A DNA stretch of 64,000 nucleotides from Streptomyces fulvoviolaceus (GCF_000718165.1 NZ_JOEY01000001.1:326260-390259), one strand, 5' to 3'. Counted from the stretch's first letter, positions 46,480-57,422 are shown. A program made the numbers and translations. The notes: generated by a model from the sequence alone, not told the origin.

Positions 46480-47256
46480 GACCCCGCGACGGCTACGCCC
46501 CAACTCCCCACTGACCGTGGCGTACCTCCACGCGGTCCTCCGAGAGGAGGAGCTTCCGCGCAACGTCGCCGGCAATGTCAAGACCGCCGCGCCCCGCCCC
46601 GGCCGCTTCCAGCCCCTCACAGCAGTCGAGGCCCGGCCGTTCCTCCAGACGGCCGGCGACGACCGGCTGTTGCCTTGTACGAACTCGCCCTGCGCACTGG
46701 ACTCCGCAAGAGCGAACTCCTCGGCCTCCACTGAGAAGATCTCGACCTCGACGGAGGCACCGCCACCATCCGCCGTTCCCTCCAGCGCACACGCAGTCAG
46801 GGGCTGACCATCCTGTACACCAAGACTCTCGCCTCCGAACTCCGCATCGCCCTCCCTACCGAATGCCTCAATTCCCTCAAGACCCACCAGGAACAACGGA
46901 AGGAAGAGCGCCAGGCAGCCGGAACGGGCTGGACGGACAACGGTCTCGTCTTCACCACTCCACTGGCAGACCGCTCGACCCCACCAACCTGAGCCGCCTC
47001 CCCCTCCGCCACACAGGCCTCCGAACAATCCGCTTCCACGATCTCCGCCACTCGACCGCGACCCTGCTCCTGGAACAGGGCGTCGACCTCGTCGTCACCG
47101 AGGAACTCCTCAGCCACGCCCACATCGGCGTCACCGCCGGCCTCCACGCCCATGTCCGACTCCGCCTCGAGCGCCAGGCCATTGACACTCTCGGCACCAC
47201 CATCGGCCCGACCGACGCCCTCGACGGCCCACCCACCACAGCCATCGTCTGCTGAC
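46480..47256 (+). pseudogene. Decayed tyrosine recombinase (phage/ICE integrase)
   Basis: Fragments of an actinomycete integrase are spread over all three plus-strand frames. Seen in order: LTVAYLHAVLR...RNVAGNVKT, FQPLTAVEARPFL, then after a frameshift LALRTGLRKSELLGLH followed by a TGA where W is expected, ILYTKTLASELRIALPTEC, another frameshift, and finally RFHDLRHSTATLLLEQGVDLV. The catalytic Tyr position (VYAHVRL in relatives) is LHAHVRL. It has at least two frameshifts, one stop and a lost nucleophile, so it is dead. It sits directly next to the polymorphic-toxin locus. Confidence 0.85.
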
Positions 47257-47279
47257 GTCGCCGTCACCGTTGCTGTCAA

Positions 47280-47326
47280 ACGGCGGCAGGGGCCACACCG
47301 GAGATCACTCCGGCGAGGCCCCTTTC
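47280..47326. terminator. Hairpin region after the integrase remnant
   Basis: AGGGGCC and GGCCCCT enclose a second stem (CCGGAG/CTCCGG) between about 47288 and 47322, followed by TTTCTCTTC. It resembles the terminator that follows related integrases. The downstream sequence is much less GC-rich. Confidence 0.5.
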
Positions 47327-47418
47327 TCTTCATTCTTTCCCTAGGAATTACATCACTCAGGAATTAGAAGAGCCGAAACGAGAAATCGGGCGCATAGAAC
47401 CATGCACCCCGACGTATT

Positions 47419-47988
47419 CTACCCACACGAAGAAGTAGCGCTCGCCGGGATCTTATACGCAGCCGCAAGGCTCTTATCGAAGATCACGAGCAGAGCATCG
47501 GGCATATACATGAATCCCGCACCCTCAGCCTCACCTAGTGCAATGACTAGACTCGACCCATCAGAGAACCCGAAATTGTAAGCCCAAGGCATCTCTGGAC
47601 ATCCCTCATTAGGGATATGCCAGGCGATTCCGATACTCACGATCGACACACCCAAGAACCTCTCCCAATCGACGTGCTCACTCACGTCGATGGGATCACC
47701 GGGGAGACTGGTGCCCGATTCTCCAGGACTCCTGAATTCAATCGCCATGCCTTCGTTGACGCCGTCCATTGCCCAGGACAGAACCAGCACGGCCCCACTC
47801 TCCATGCCCAGCTCAACAGCCATGTCGACTTCGTGAGCTCGATCTTCCCTATGCCCTTCGGGCCAGCCCTCCCCCCGCGGCGCCACGTAGCGAACCGTTT
47901 TCACGATCTGGCCCGCGACAGCCTCCCGGAATTCAGTGATCCCAGCACCGCTATGGGCCAGAGCATCCCACGGGTTGATTACCAGCAT
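47419..47988 (-). CDS. Candidate immunity protein of the RHS toxin
   Basis: About 189 aa from the ATG at 47988; a TTG at 47994 overlaps the toxin stop (TTGA). No family is recognised. The protein is acidic with Trp/Gly-rich segments (LVLSWAMDG, HIPNEGCPEMPWAYNFGFSDGSSLVIALG) and no signal peptide. A small acidic protein directly behind a polymorphic-toxin C-terminus is typically the cognate immunity protein. GC content is visibly below the window average here and in the toxin tip, consistent with module exchange. Confidence 0.65.
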   Translation of the reverse strand: MLVINPWDALAHSGAGITEFREAVAGQIVKTVRYVAPRGEGWPEGHREDRAHEVDMAVELGMESGAVLVLSWAMDGVNEGMAIEFRSPGESGTSLPGDPIDVSEHVDWERFLGVSIVSIGIAWHIPNEGCPEMPWAYNFGFSDGSSLVIALGEAEGAGFMYMPDALLVIFDKSLAAAYKIPASATSSCG

Positions 47989-47993
47989 TTTCA

Positions 47994-48310
47994 ATACCGC
48001 CCAAAGTACTGGAACTGGCCATTGGCATCGAAGGTTGCCCCGATCCCACGTCCACCAGTCGGGTCCGGCATGATATACCGCGTCCCGCCAGCGAAGTTGC
48101 CAGAATTTACAGGAGATGTAGCAGTTTTCGGGTTGGTCAGAATGTCATCCAACAGGTCCTGACCGGCAGACTTCAACTGCTTCCCTGGAACCACAGGAAG
48201 ATCCCCACGGTTCATATGCTTCTGATATTCGCGTCCGGCATGAGTCGTATTCCCCTTAGCCGGACGCATCCCGCTCTGCGAAAGAGCATCCAAATCAGGG
48301 CAACCGCCGG
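47994..48310 (-). other. Toxin tip domain of the RHS protein
   Basis: The final ~105 residues after the HINT VHN motif carry the variable toxin module. Seen: a basic/His segment (NTTHAGREYQKHMNRGDLP), VVPGKQLKSAGQDLLDDIL, then NFAGGTRYIMPDPTGG and a C-terminal FQYFGRY. The conserved His, Lys, Arg and terminal Tyr suggest a small RNase-like (BECR-type) fold, but I cannot name the family. It is cut off sharply by lower GC and ends at the immunity gene. Confidence 0.5.
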
Positions 48311-51300
48311 AATTGTGAACGAGGACCGGCGTCTCGCCCGCCAGCACATAGTACGTGTGCAAACCGTCGACGGTGAGGTTGCGGGTCTCATGCTTCTCAT
48401 GGAAAGCGCGGTTCGACGTCACTGTGACCTCGGGACCGGAGTCCGTGCGTAGCGTCATGCCACGGTCGAGGTCGCCTGCGTTGATCCAGGTGTGCTTGCT
48501 GGGGGACCAGAACGGGTGGTGAGCGGTCGCAATGATCTGGAACTCGCCGTTGCGGGTCTTCACCGTGAGGTCGGCGAAGTCCTTGTCGTCCTTGGTGATG
48601 ATGGTGGCAAGAACTGTGCGCGCTTCCGTCTGGCCGGTTTCAGGGTCGGTGGCGAGGACTTCGTCTCCGGTCTTGACGTCCTTGATGCTCTTTGTGGATC
48701 CGTCTGCCATGCGAACGTCTTCTTGGGGCGGGAAGCTGTTCAGGCACTGGCCAGCCGCCTGCGCCCGGAGCGCCTTCGCTGCCCGGCTGACGGCCCCGGT
48801 GAGAACACCCAGAGCGGCGCCTTCACCCTGGTTGGTGAGAGCTTCGGTCGTGGACTCTTCGTCCCCGTCCAAGGCGTCCGATGTGGCAGCGCCGGCGGCG
48901 CCGGCTGCTCCCCAGCACGCGCCTGTGGCCAGGAGGCTCGCACCACCGGTTGGTCCTGCTGCCCCTGCGGCGGCAGTCTCACATGCAGAGAACGCGACAA
49001 CGGTCATCGCCGTGCCTACGACTCCCGCCCAGAACCCGGTGTTGTCGTGGTCTTCGGTGTACGGCTGGGCAAGGCAGGCGTCACGGACCATGTATCCGTA
49101 CTGTGAGCAGTCGGTTCCCGGGTCTGTGCTGGTTGTTGGGATGTCGGGAGTGTCTTCCTCTCCGCCCTGGCTGGTGACGTCCCCTGGGCCGCATTCGTCC
49201 CAGCCGTCGGTGCATTCTGTTCCGTCGGGATTCTCCCTGATCAGTCCAGACGGGTCGGAGTAGTTGATGGGGTCGTTGCCGCTGTAGCTGTAGGCGGAGA
49301 GGTTCTGCGGGTCGTACGGCGTGCTGATCGGGTCGGGGCTGAGGAAGCGGGCGAGGTGGGGGTCGTAGGCGCGGGCGCCGAGGAGAGAGAGTCCGGTGCT
49401 GGTGTCCTCGGTCTTGCCGAGGAATCCGCTGTCGGTGCCGGTAGGCAGGCTTCCGCTGCGTTCGTCGCCGAAGGGGGTGTAGCGGCGGCGGGTTGAGGTG
49501 CCGGTGGCAGCGTCGACGGCGAGTTGTGTGGAGGCCTGAGTGTCACCCATCAGATAGGTGACCTTGCCGTTGGCGGCGCTGTTGCCCTCCGTCGTGCGCA
49601 TGGCCACCGTTGCGGAGCCGCTTGTGTAGTAGCGCGTCGCTGTGACCGTGGTGCCGTTGGTGGTGCGCAGTTCCATCCCGCCGATGGAGGCGACCGTCTC
49701 TTGCGGCGTGGTACGGACCAGGAGGTTGCCGTCGGCATCGTACGTGTACCGGGTCAGTTCGCTGCCGCTGGACTTGGTGGTCTTGACGGTGGCGAGCCTG
49801 CCGAGCTTGTTCCAGTCGTAGTCGGTACTGGTAGTGGTGGTGCCGGATTCGACGCGCGTGTCCATCTGGCCGGCGGCGTCATAGGTGAGGGTTTCCGAGC
49901 CGGTCGTGGTGCCGGCGGTGATGGTGTTGATCTTGCGGACGCCGTGCGGCCAGTCGGCGTTGGCGGTGGTCCAGGTGCCGGCGTCGTCGTAGCCGGGATA
50001 GAGGTAGTCGCGGGCGGTGGCCTTGCCGGTCGAGTCGGTGTCGGTGACGGACTGGAGATTGCCCAGCCGGTCGTAGCCGTAGGCGCTCTGGTACGGGGCC
50101 GTTCCGGTGAAGTCGGAGGTGCTGCCCAGAGCACACGCACCCGCGCTTGACCGGGTGTAGGCGTTGGTCAGTCGGGCTTGGTCGTCGTAGCGGAAGCACT
50201 GCGACTGCGCGGTCTGGCCGGTGGCCTGTTCTCTCAGTTCCGTGATCTTGCCGTCGAAGTCGTAGCTGTAGGTGTCCTTCTGGACTTCGCTAAGGGACGC
50301 CCCCGGAGGCGTGACGGTGGTGGCGATGCCCTGCAACCAGCGTGTGCCGTTGCTGTCGTTGTAGGTGTAGGTGCGGTGTGCGACTGCGCCCAGCACGGTG
50401 GTCAGGCCGTAGGTCCGGGCAGTCAGGCGCCCATAGGCGTCGTACTCCGACGACTTGACGTAGGTGTCCCGGTTGGAGGCCAGGCGGCCGGGCTGGCCGT
50501 AACCGTCGTAGGTAGCGGTGACCGTTTCCGCGTCGAGCCCGCCGGCCGCGGGATAGCTGACCGAGGTGACATGGTCCGCGGCGTCGTAGGTGTACTCGGT
50601 GGTGTAGTCGCCTGCCAGACCGTTGACGTTGGCCGGGATGCTGACGGTGGTGCTCAGAGGACGGCCGCGGCTGTCGAACTCGTTGGTCTTGACTGTGTAT
50701 GTGTTGCCGTCCGCGTCCTTGCTGGTCGTCGAGGTGATCTGTCCCTTGCCGCCGGGAACGCTCGTGCCGTCCCAGGTCCAGGAGGCCAGTTCGTCGCTGC
50801 CGCTGGACACGGACGTCTGGCGGCCCAGGTTGTCGTAGTCGTAGGACAGGACCGTCTTTCCACCGTTGCTGGTGATGTTGGTGATCCGGCCGTTGGAGTC
50901 GTACTCCGTGGTGGAGACGCCTGCGTCCGGGTCGTCCGACTTGGTGCGCTGACCGGCCCAGTCGTAGGTGTAGATCGTGTCGTTGCCGCGCGGATCGGTG
51001 ATCTTTGAGAGGGCGCCTGTGGCGGTGTACCCGTACTGGGTGGTGAAGGTGGAGCTGCCGTTGTGCCCGACAACCTTCGCGGTCTGCCCATACACGTCGG
51101 TGTAGGTGTCGGTAGCGCCGCCCACCTGGGGTATGACGGTGGTGTAGTCGCCTGCGTACGACGTGACCACCCGCCCATACAGCGAGGTCGTGGTCGTGGA
51201 TCCGTCACCGACAAGGATCTGTGACACGGTGGGGCGACCGGCCCAGTCCAGAGTCAGGTCGGTGTAGGACGGCAGGTCCTCTACCTTGGGACTGACCGGG

Positions 51301-54300
51301 CTTCCCGAGCCCGCGGTCCCCTGATTACGGAAGACGGCCGACGTGCCCGTGACATTGCCTGCGGTGTCATAGCGGGTGACCGCCACTCGCCGGTTGGGTA
51401 CCTGCGCTCCCGTAGAGGCATCGACGCCGTCCGGGATGGATGCCTGCGTCTCCCGAGTGCGGCCGAGTCCGTCGGTGTAGGAGTACGAGGACAGATAGGT
51501 CGCGCCGGACTGCAGGGTATGGGAGCCCACACGGGGGTAGCCGCTGACGGAGTCCGGGATCCCGCTGCTGGTGGAGGTGGGGATGCTGTAGTCGAACTTG
51601 AGGGATGGCGAGCTGCCGGTTTCAGTTGGCAACCACGCCTCGGTCAGGCGGCCTGCGGCGTCCAGGGTGACCTTGGTGACGGCTCCGTTGATGTCCTTGC
51701 TTTGGTACGGCGCACCCCAGAATCGGGAGATCCAGACGGTGGACGTCAGCGGGTCTTTGAAGGGGCCGGGGGCTGCGGTCGTGGTGGTGATGCCGTCCAG
51801 CGGCCAGGTGTTGGCCGGAGAGTAAGTGGTGGTGGTGCGGCGGAGATTGGCGTCCTCGCTCCAGGTCACGCGGCCCGCGTCGTCGTAACCAGACCTCGCT
51901 TTCTGGTATTTGTCCGCACTGGTATATACGCGGGATTCGGTCGGGTTGCCGTCGGTCGGCTTGTTGCCGGTCAGGTCGGTTGCGTAGTCGTACAGGGTGA
52001 CGGCGTAGCTGTCCTGATTGTCCGCGGCCCGGTCGGTACAGCCCTTCGCGTAGTGACGGGTCTCGTCGGTGAGCACCGTCCAGCGCTGGATCTTGCCGTC
52101 CTCGTACAGGTCGGTGTTGTAGGCGCGGCCGTACGTGGTGCACCGGTTGTCGGAGACCGCCGCTTCACCCTGGTCGTCGGTGCGCAGCGGCAGACCGTAG
52201 GTGGCGGAGGTGGCCGTCGTGGCGTCGTACTCGTTCTGGACGACGTGGGTGCGCCAGCCGGTAGAAATCTTGGTCTGGGTGGTGGTCTCGTCTTCACGGA
52301 CGAAGCGGGCGTCGCGCAGTCCCTCGTACTGGGCGGTGTTGTGACTCCAGTACGAGTGGAAGACCCGCTCGTGCGAGCTGCCGGCGTCGTCCCGCGTCGA
52401 GGTTTCGATGGTGCGGCCCTGCAGCCACGGAGAGTCGGTGTAGGAGGTGCCCTCGCCGTCGGTGACCAACACGGTCCGCGTGGCCGATGAATCGGTCTTG
52501 GAGGTGCGGTCGCCGTCCAGGCCGCGGTAGAGCCAGTGGAACGTGGAGTGCTTGACGGTGCCGCTGCCGGAGGTGACCTCGACGCGCTGGTAGCCGCGCC
52601 AGTCCGACCAGGACTCGTCCTCGTCCGGGGTGAGCGGGTCATTGGTGAAGCGCCAGCCGGCCCCGCCCTGGTAGTCGTAGCTGGTGGTCATCTCCGGGGC
52701 GCCGTCCTGGCTGCTGGTGACCGTCGGGTCGACGGTCACCTTCGTGACCAGGAATTTCTTGAACCAGCCGGTCTTCGACTCTGTCTCACCCTCGGGCGTC
52801 CACTTCTGCCAGTAGCAGTCCTTGGTGTTCGAGGACTGGCTGGGCAGACTGTCCTCGCTGCACGCGTTGGGAGATCCGTAGGTAACCGTGGTGGTGGCGC
52901 CCAGGTCACCGTGAATGGTGCTGAGGCGGCGGAAGTTGAGCTCGGTCGAGCCGACCTTGTTGTCCAGGTCGACGCCGTTGAAGTTGATGACCGGCAGAAC
53001 GATGTCGGTGCCCGTGCCGTAGGTCTTGCGCTGGACGTAGTCCAGCCACAGCGTCTTGCCGATCGCGCCGTCCGGGTTGGGCAGGCCGTGCTTGGTCTGG
53101 TACTGCTGCACCAGGTCCCAGCCGTCCGCGGTGGTGTTCAGCACGGACGTCTTGATGTCCCACAGCATGTCCTTGCTGAAGAACGTCGGGTAGTACGTCT
53201 TACCCGCGCAGTAGTAGTCCGCCGAACTGCCGTCGCACAGCAGGTCGATGGGCACGTCCGGGTAGGACGAGGGGCTGGAGGCCATCGACGGGCAGGCGTC
53301 CGGTTCGCTGCGCAGCGGGTCCGTGTCCGCCATGCGTTCCACGCACCGGCCCACATGGGACAGCTGCACCCTGCCGGTCGGCTTGGAGTTCGCGATCTGG
53401 GTCGGCCAGCCGTACTGGATGTCCCGCAGGTAGCCGCCGGAGGTGTAGGAGCGGGCCTTGTCGGTGTTGGCGACCGACCGGTAGTAGTTGGTCTCCTTGT
53501 CGTAGAAGTAAGTGGCCTCGACCTCGTTGGCGTCCACCGTGCGGTCCAGGTTCCACCGCCAGGCCTGCGTGCACGGTTCGGGGAACTGGGCGTGGCACGG
53601 CTCACCCGTGTTGTTGCCGACCACCGGGACGGTGAACACCGATGCGGTGGCGCCGACGGTGCGCTCAGAGCGACCCCAGCCGAAGTAGTAGCGCTTCCCG
53701 TCCTGGGTGGAGATCACCCAGTACTCGTCGTCCGCGCCGTACCCGCCGGACAGGTGCTGCACCCGCCAGCCCGGGTTGTCATGCAGGTGGTAGGAGCCGG
53801 TGCCGGTGTTGTCCTGGACCAGCGTCGAGGTCACGCCGTTGAGGTTGATGACGTAGACCGCGCCGTCCGGCTCGTCGGCGGTGTTGGGCGAGTCCCAGCA
53901 CATGTCGCCGATCGTGTCCAGGCCGTCCTGGGTGCAGTTGCGGTAACGGCGCTCGATGTAGCCGACGTTCAGGTCCCAGCCCATGCCGACCCAGGAGGCC
54001 TGGTTGTTCGTCGCCGAGGTGCGGCCGTCGACGGACTGCGAGTTGTAGGTCATGCCCAGTGACGGCGCCGAACCCATCGCCGGGGCCGGCAGGCTGACGG
54101 GAAGGTTGTAGGTGAAGGCGCCGGAGCCGGTCGCCACGTCCCAGGAACCGGTCGGGGACAGAGTGGAGGCTCGGTAATCCCCATTGTCCGAGGAGGAACC
54201 GCTGCTCAACGCGTAGACCGAGCTGGAGTCGCTGTCCAGCTGTACGGACAGGCCATCGCTGTCAGGTTCGGCCACCACCGTGGCGGTCAGCGTGCCGGAC

Positions 54301-54641
54301 GCGGTGTCGTTCTCGGCGGGCACCACCTCGCGCTCCGTGCAACCCTCGGCTTCAGGGGTCTGCAGGGCGCACGCGGGCAGCTTCACAAGCCGCAGCCGGG
54401 AGGCAAAGTCACCGCCGTAGGCGTACTTGAAGCCCGAGTAGTCGATGTCGACCTGCACTTGGCCGGGTGAGGCCACGCCGTCGGTGCGGGTGACCTGCAG
54501 GCCCAGCCCCACACCACCGGCCGGGGCTACGTCCTGGCGGTCCAGGACCCTCACATCGACCTGCTCCGGCGACACCAGCTCTTCGGCCGGCTCTGCCGTG
54601 CTGGTCGGTTCACTCGGTGCGGGCGGTTCGCTCGACTCGGG

Positions 54642-54644
54642 CTA
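54642..54644 (-). other. Amber codon interrupting the RHS toxin frame
   Basis: Reading on the minus strand, CAG-CCG-TCG is followed by TAG and then CCC-GAG-TCG-AGC-GAA-CCG. The same frame is Pro/Ser/Glu-rich on both sides, so the stalk is one continuous low-complexity linker split by a single stop. A one-base change (such as TCG to TAG) explains it. Confidence 0.9.
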
Positions 54645-55247
54645 CGACGGCTGGGGCGATGCGGTGCTGCTCGGCTCCGGGCTCGCGGACGCCGTCGCCT
54701 CGGTGCCGTCCGAGGTGCTGGGAGCTGGTGTGGGCGTGGCGGTGCCCTCGGCGGCCGACTGTGTCCGTGACAGCTGGGGCGTAGCGCCTTCTGCGTCGGG
54801 TATGGGCGCCACCTCGACCACGTCGGCGACTTCGGTGGCGTCCCCACTGGCCGTGGCGGACGGCTCCGGCGTTACCGTGCCCGGCTCCCCCGGTGCTGAC
54901 TGCGACAGATCCACCGTCGCCTCGGCGGCATCCGGCCAGCTCGGCTCCGGCAGCGCCTTGCCCGCTTCCTCCGCCTGCTGGGCCGGGACGGTTCCCAGTG
55001 ACTGCGACGGCACCAGCGGTGTCGTCTCGCCCGAGGCTGCGGCCGCCGAGGGTGATGTCACCACCGCCCCGGTCGACAACAGGCCGGCCAACACCGCGCC
55101 CGCCACTGTGACGGACAACCAACGCGCACGCCGAGCAGCCACTCGAACTCCCGCCCCACGCAGCCCCCGCACCTCTCGTGCGCGGACCGCAGCCCAATGA
55201 ACAAAAACACTCGGCGACCAGGCCGAACCGGCCGTGCTCCCCAGCAC

Positions 55248-55437
55248 GCTGGAGCCAGCTCAACCCAGAAGTCGATCAGTGAAGCGAGACAGTAACTGCC
55301 ATGAACATCCTGTGAACAGGAGGGGACTTAATGGACGGTTCCATTCCGACCCCATGACCTTGCTCACAGCTACCGAAGCGCAGGTCGCGCGTACGGCACC
55401 GGGATCCGGCATGGCTTCGGGCGACAACACCGCGCGT
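55248..55437. other. Intergenic region upstream of the RHS gene
   Basis: 190 bp with moderate GC. It should hold the promoter of the RHS locus. I see no clear -35/-10 pair, no tRNA and no hairpin. Confidence 0.4.
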
Positions 55438-55827
55438 CTATCTCGAACCGCGAGACGGCGTGACAGAGCACCGGGCCGGTTCCTCCAGCTCGCACCACAC
55501 CGTCTTGCGATCGGCACCCGGTTCTACGCCCCACCGCCGGGCCAGCGCGTCGAGGAGAGCGAGGCCACGGCCGTTCTCGTCCGTGGCGGTGGCCCGCAGC
55601 AGGAGGGGCAGGGCACGCGGGTCGGGGTCGGTGACCTCGACCCGCGTGGACCCGTGAACCGTGCGCAGAACCCGGACGGTCACCGGCGTGCCCTCGCCGA
55701 GGTGGTCAATCACGTTCGTCAGTAACTCGCTTGCACATAGGCGCACTTCGAAGCTGTGGTGACGAAGATGGTGCCGCAGCTCGGGTACCGACTTCGGCGT
55801 GGCGAGCAGGTCGAGTTCGAAGGTCAT
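55438..55827 (-). CDS. HATPase-like (anti-sigma/RsbW-type) regulator
   Basis: 129 aa from the ATG at 55827 (MTFELDLLATPKSVPELRHHL). It has the GHKL-ATPase N-box-like SELLTNVIDHLGEGTPVTV, a G1-like VEVTDPDPRALP and a G2-like ENGRGLALLDALARRWGV, as in Streptomyces anti-sigma-type HATPase proteins encoded next to XRE-DUF5753/DUF397 gene pairs. Its ATG overlaps the stop of a 59-aa gene (ATGA). Confidence 0.85.
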   Translation of the reverse strand: MTFELDLLATPKSVPELRHHLRHHSFEVRLCASELLTNVIDHLGEGTPVTVRVLRTVHGSTRVEVTDPDPRALPLLLRATATDENGRGLALLDALARRWGVEPGADRKTVWCELEEPARCSVTPSRGSR

Positions 55828-56003
55828 CCCTCTGCCGCCTTGCGGAGGGCCGCGGCGAGTTCGCGGGCCGTGGCCGGGTTGCAGTTGCCGAGTGCGATCT
55901 GGCCCGTGGGTGGTGTGCGGAGGGAGGGCAGCGTGATGCCGTGCAGGGCGAGGGCGTCGCGGAGTTCCTCCAGGCAGAGGGTGGTGTCGTAGGGGGTTTG
56001 CAT
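55824..56003 (-). CDS. 59-aa protein coupled to the HATPase-like gene
   Basis: ATG at 56003, TGA at 55824-55826 overlapping the next ATG. It reads MQTPYDTTLCLEELRDALAL and continues to a helical end KAAEG. The middle (ITLPSLRTPPTGQIALGNCNPATARELA) is protein-like, and the codon bias is typical of real Streptomyces genes. Short proteins of this kind accompany HATPase/XRE-DUF5753/DUF397 sets. The function is unknown. Confidence 0.65.
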   Translation of the reverse strand: MQTPYDTTLCLEELRDALALHGITLPSLRTPPTGQIALGNCNPATARELAAALRKAAEG

Positions 56004-56112
56004 GGGCCGCCAACTCCTGTGCGCTCTGTGACGAATTGCTCACAGACTGACGTGCGGCTGGCTACCGTAAAAGGGGGTTCGCGTTCGCGACCGGGACTGC
56101 GGAAGGTGAACG

Positions 56113-56976
56113 ATGGCACAGCGCAAGGACATCGACGGCTCGATGAGCGTCCCGACCTTCTACGGCAAGGAGTTGAGGTGGAAGCGGGAGGCGGCGGGGC
56201 TGTCGTGGGAGGCGTTGATCAAGGGCAGCTTCTTCGGCAAGACGTATCTCAGCGACATCGAGCGCGGTGAGCGGCGGATGCCGGTGGAACTGGCCCGGCA
56301 TGTGGATCAAGTGCTGGGGACCGACGGGTTCTTCGAGCGGCACTGTGAGGACGTACGGAAGGCGCGGAGGGGGCCGCACGCCGCGTACTTCGAGAAGGTC
56401 CTGGAGGCGGAGAAGCACGCCAAGACCATCGAAGAGTGGAGCCCCACCATCCTTCCGGGGCTGCTCCAAACCCCGGCGTACGCGCGGGCCGTGGTAAGAG
56501 CGACGCATCCGCTGGCTCTTGACGAGGAGGTGGAGGAAAAGGTCGCCGCCCGCATGGCGCGGGCCTGCCTCTTCGAAGAGGACCATCACACCCCGTCGTA
56601 CTGGGCGATCCTGCACGAGTCGCTGATGACCGACGCAGTCTTGCCCCCGCGCGAGATGGCCGAACAGCTCGACCGAATCGTGGAACTCGCGGAACGGCGT
56701 CGCATCGCTACGCAGATCGTTCTGCGGAAGAGCGGTCCGCATCCATTCATGCTCGGCACCGCCAAGGTCATGACCTTCCCGGACGCCCCGCCGCTGTTCT
56801 ACACGGAGTCGTTGCACAGCGGGGACACCATCGACGATCCGGCCCTCGTGGAGGAGTACCGCAGGTCGTACGATCTGCTCAGGGCCGTAGCACTGTCACC
56901 AGACACGTCCCTGGCCATGATCAAGGCAGCCGCAGAGGAATACCGAAATGGCAAGCAACCGGATCGACTTGAGTGA
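56113..56976 (+). CDS. XRE-family regulator with DUF5753 domain
   Basis: A 287-aa protein with ATG at 56113. The N-terminal HTH is about 15-70 (YGKELRWKREAAGLSWEALIKG, YLSDIERGERRMP). The DUF5753 domain (about 95-280) carries EEWSPTILPGLLQTPAYARAVV and PSYWAILHESLM. It belongs to the WhiJ-like family abundant in Streptomyces, where it pairs with DUF397 and HATPase proteins to control development or antibiotic genes. It is divergent from the 59-aa/HATPase unit across about 110 bp. Confidence 0.93.
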   Translation: MAQRKDIDGSMSVPTFYGKELRWKREAAGLSWEALIKGSFFGKTYLSDIERGERRMPVELARHVDQVLGTDGFFERHCEDVRKARRGPHAAYFEKVLEAEKHAKTIEEWSPTILPGLLQTPAYARAVVRATHPLALDEEVEEKVAARMARACLFEEDHHTPSYWAILHESLMTDAVLPPREMAEQLDRIVELAERRRIATQIVLRKSGPHPFMLGTAKVMTFPDAPPLFYTESLHSGDTIDDPALVEEYRRSYDLLRAVALSPDTSLAMIKAAAEEYRNGKQPDRLE

Positions 56977-57151
56977 CGCTCTCTGGCTCAAGAGCAGCTA
57001 CAGCAACGGCAGCGGCGGCGACTGCGTGGAGATCGCCAGCGACTTCCCCGGCCTCGTCCCCGTACGCGACTCCAAGGCCCCCGACGGCCCCGCGCTCCTC
57101 CTCACCGACCGCGCCTGGGCCCCCTTCGTCGCGGCGCTCAAGTCGAACTGA
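56948..57151 (+). CDS. DUF397 protein
   Basis: 67 aa; the gene overlaps the XRE gene by 29 bp. It carries the family features ALWLKSSYSNGSGGDCVEIA and VPVRDSKAPDGPALLLTDRAWAPFVAALK. DUF397 proteins act with the adjacent XRE-DUF5753 regulator as a toxin-antitoxin-like or switch pair. Co-transcription is certain from the overlap. Confidence 0.93.
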   Translation: MASNRIDLSDALWLKSSYSNGSGGDCVEIASDFPGLVPVRDSKAPDGPALLLTDRAWAPFVAALKSN

Positions 57152-57422
57152 TCGCCGACTGGCCGAGTCGGGGTTGCGGCGAGTGGCGGCGGTGTACTTT
57201 CCTAGTAGTACGAAGCCCCCGCCACGGCCGGTATCCGCGACAGGGGCTCCAGCTCGGCAGGAGCTTCGGTGGGAGGTCCCTAGTACTGAGAGGGATCTCC
57301 CGCTACCTGGCGAGCAACCAGAGCCACCACCTCCTCACGTGCTTGGCGCAGCACTCCGGCAAGCGGCGAGTGAGCCGACACACGAGAGTCGGTTTCGGTC
57401 TGGCGTGACGTCCCATAGGTGC

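Larger units (their letters stand above)
47991..55247 (-). pseudogene. RHS-repeat polymorphic toxin with HINT pretoxin domain, frame broken by one amber codon
   Basis: The full frame from a GTG at 55247 spans about 2418 codons but is cut by TAG at 54642-54644. Upstream piece (55247-54642): a signal peptide (LSVTVAGAVLAGLLSTGAVV) and a Ser/Thr/Pro-rich stalk. Downstream piece (GTG at 54575, 2194 aa, same frame): SpvB-like N-domain (about 140-330), many YD repeats, the RHS core end (LGARAYDPHLARFLSPDPI, near residue 1730), a hydrophobic stretch, a HINT domain (Cys at LNSF, ending PVLVHNSGG, about 1942-2088) and a ~100-residue toxin tip. Without readthrough the large part would lack its secretion leader. 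It could be a true pseudogene, a suppressed or variable allele, or a sequencing error. Confidence 0.85.

Noticed and set aside
52536..54062. 508-codon plus-strand frame within the RHS gene
   Set aside because: Shadow frame; the minus strand carries YD repeats and the SpvB-like domain.
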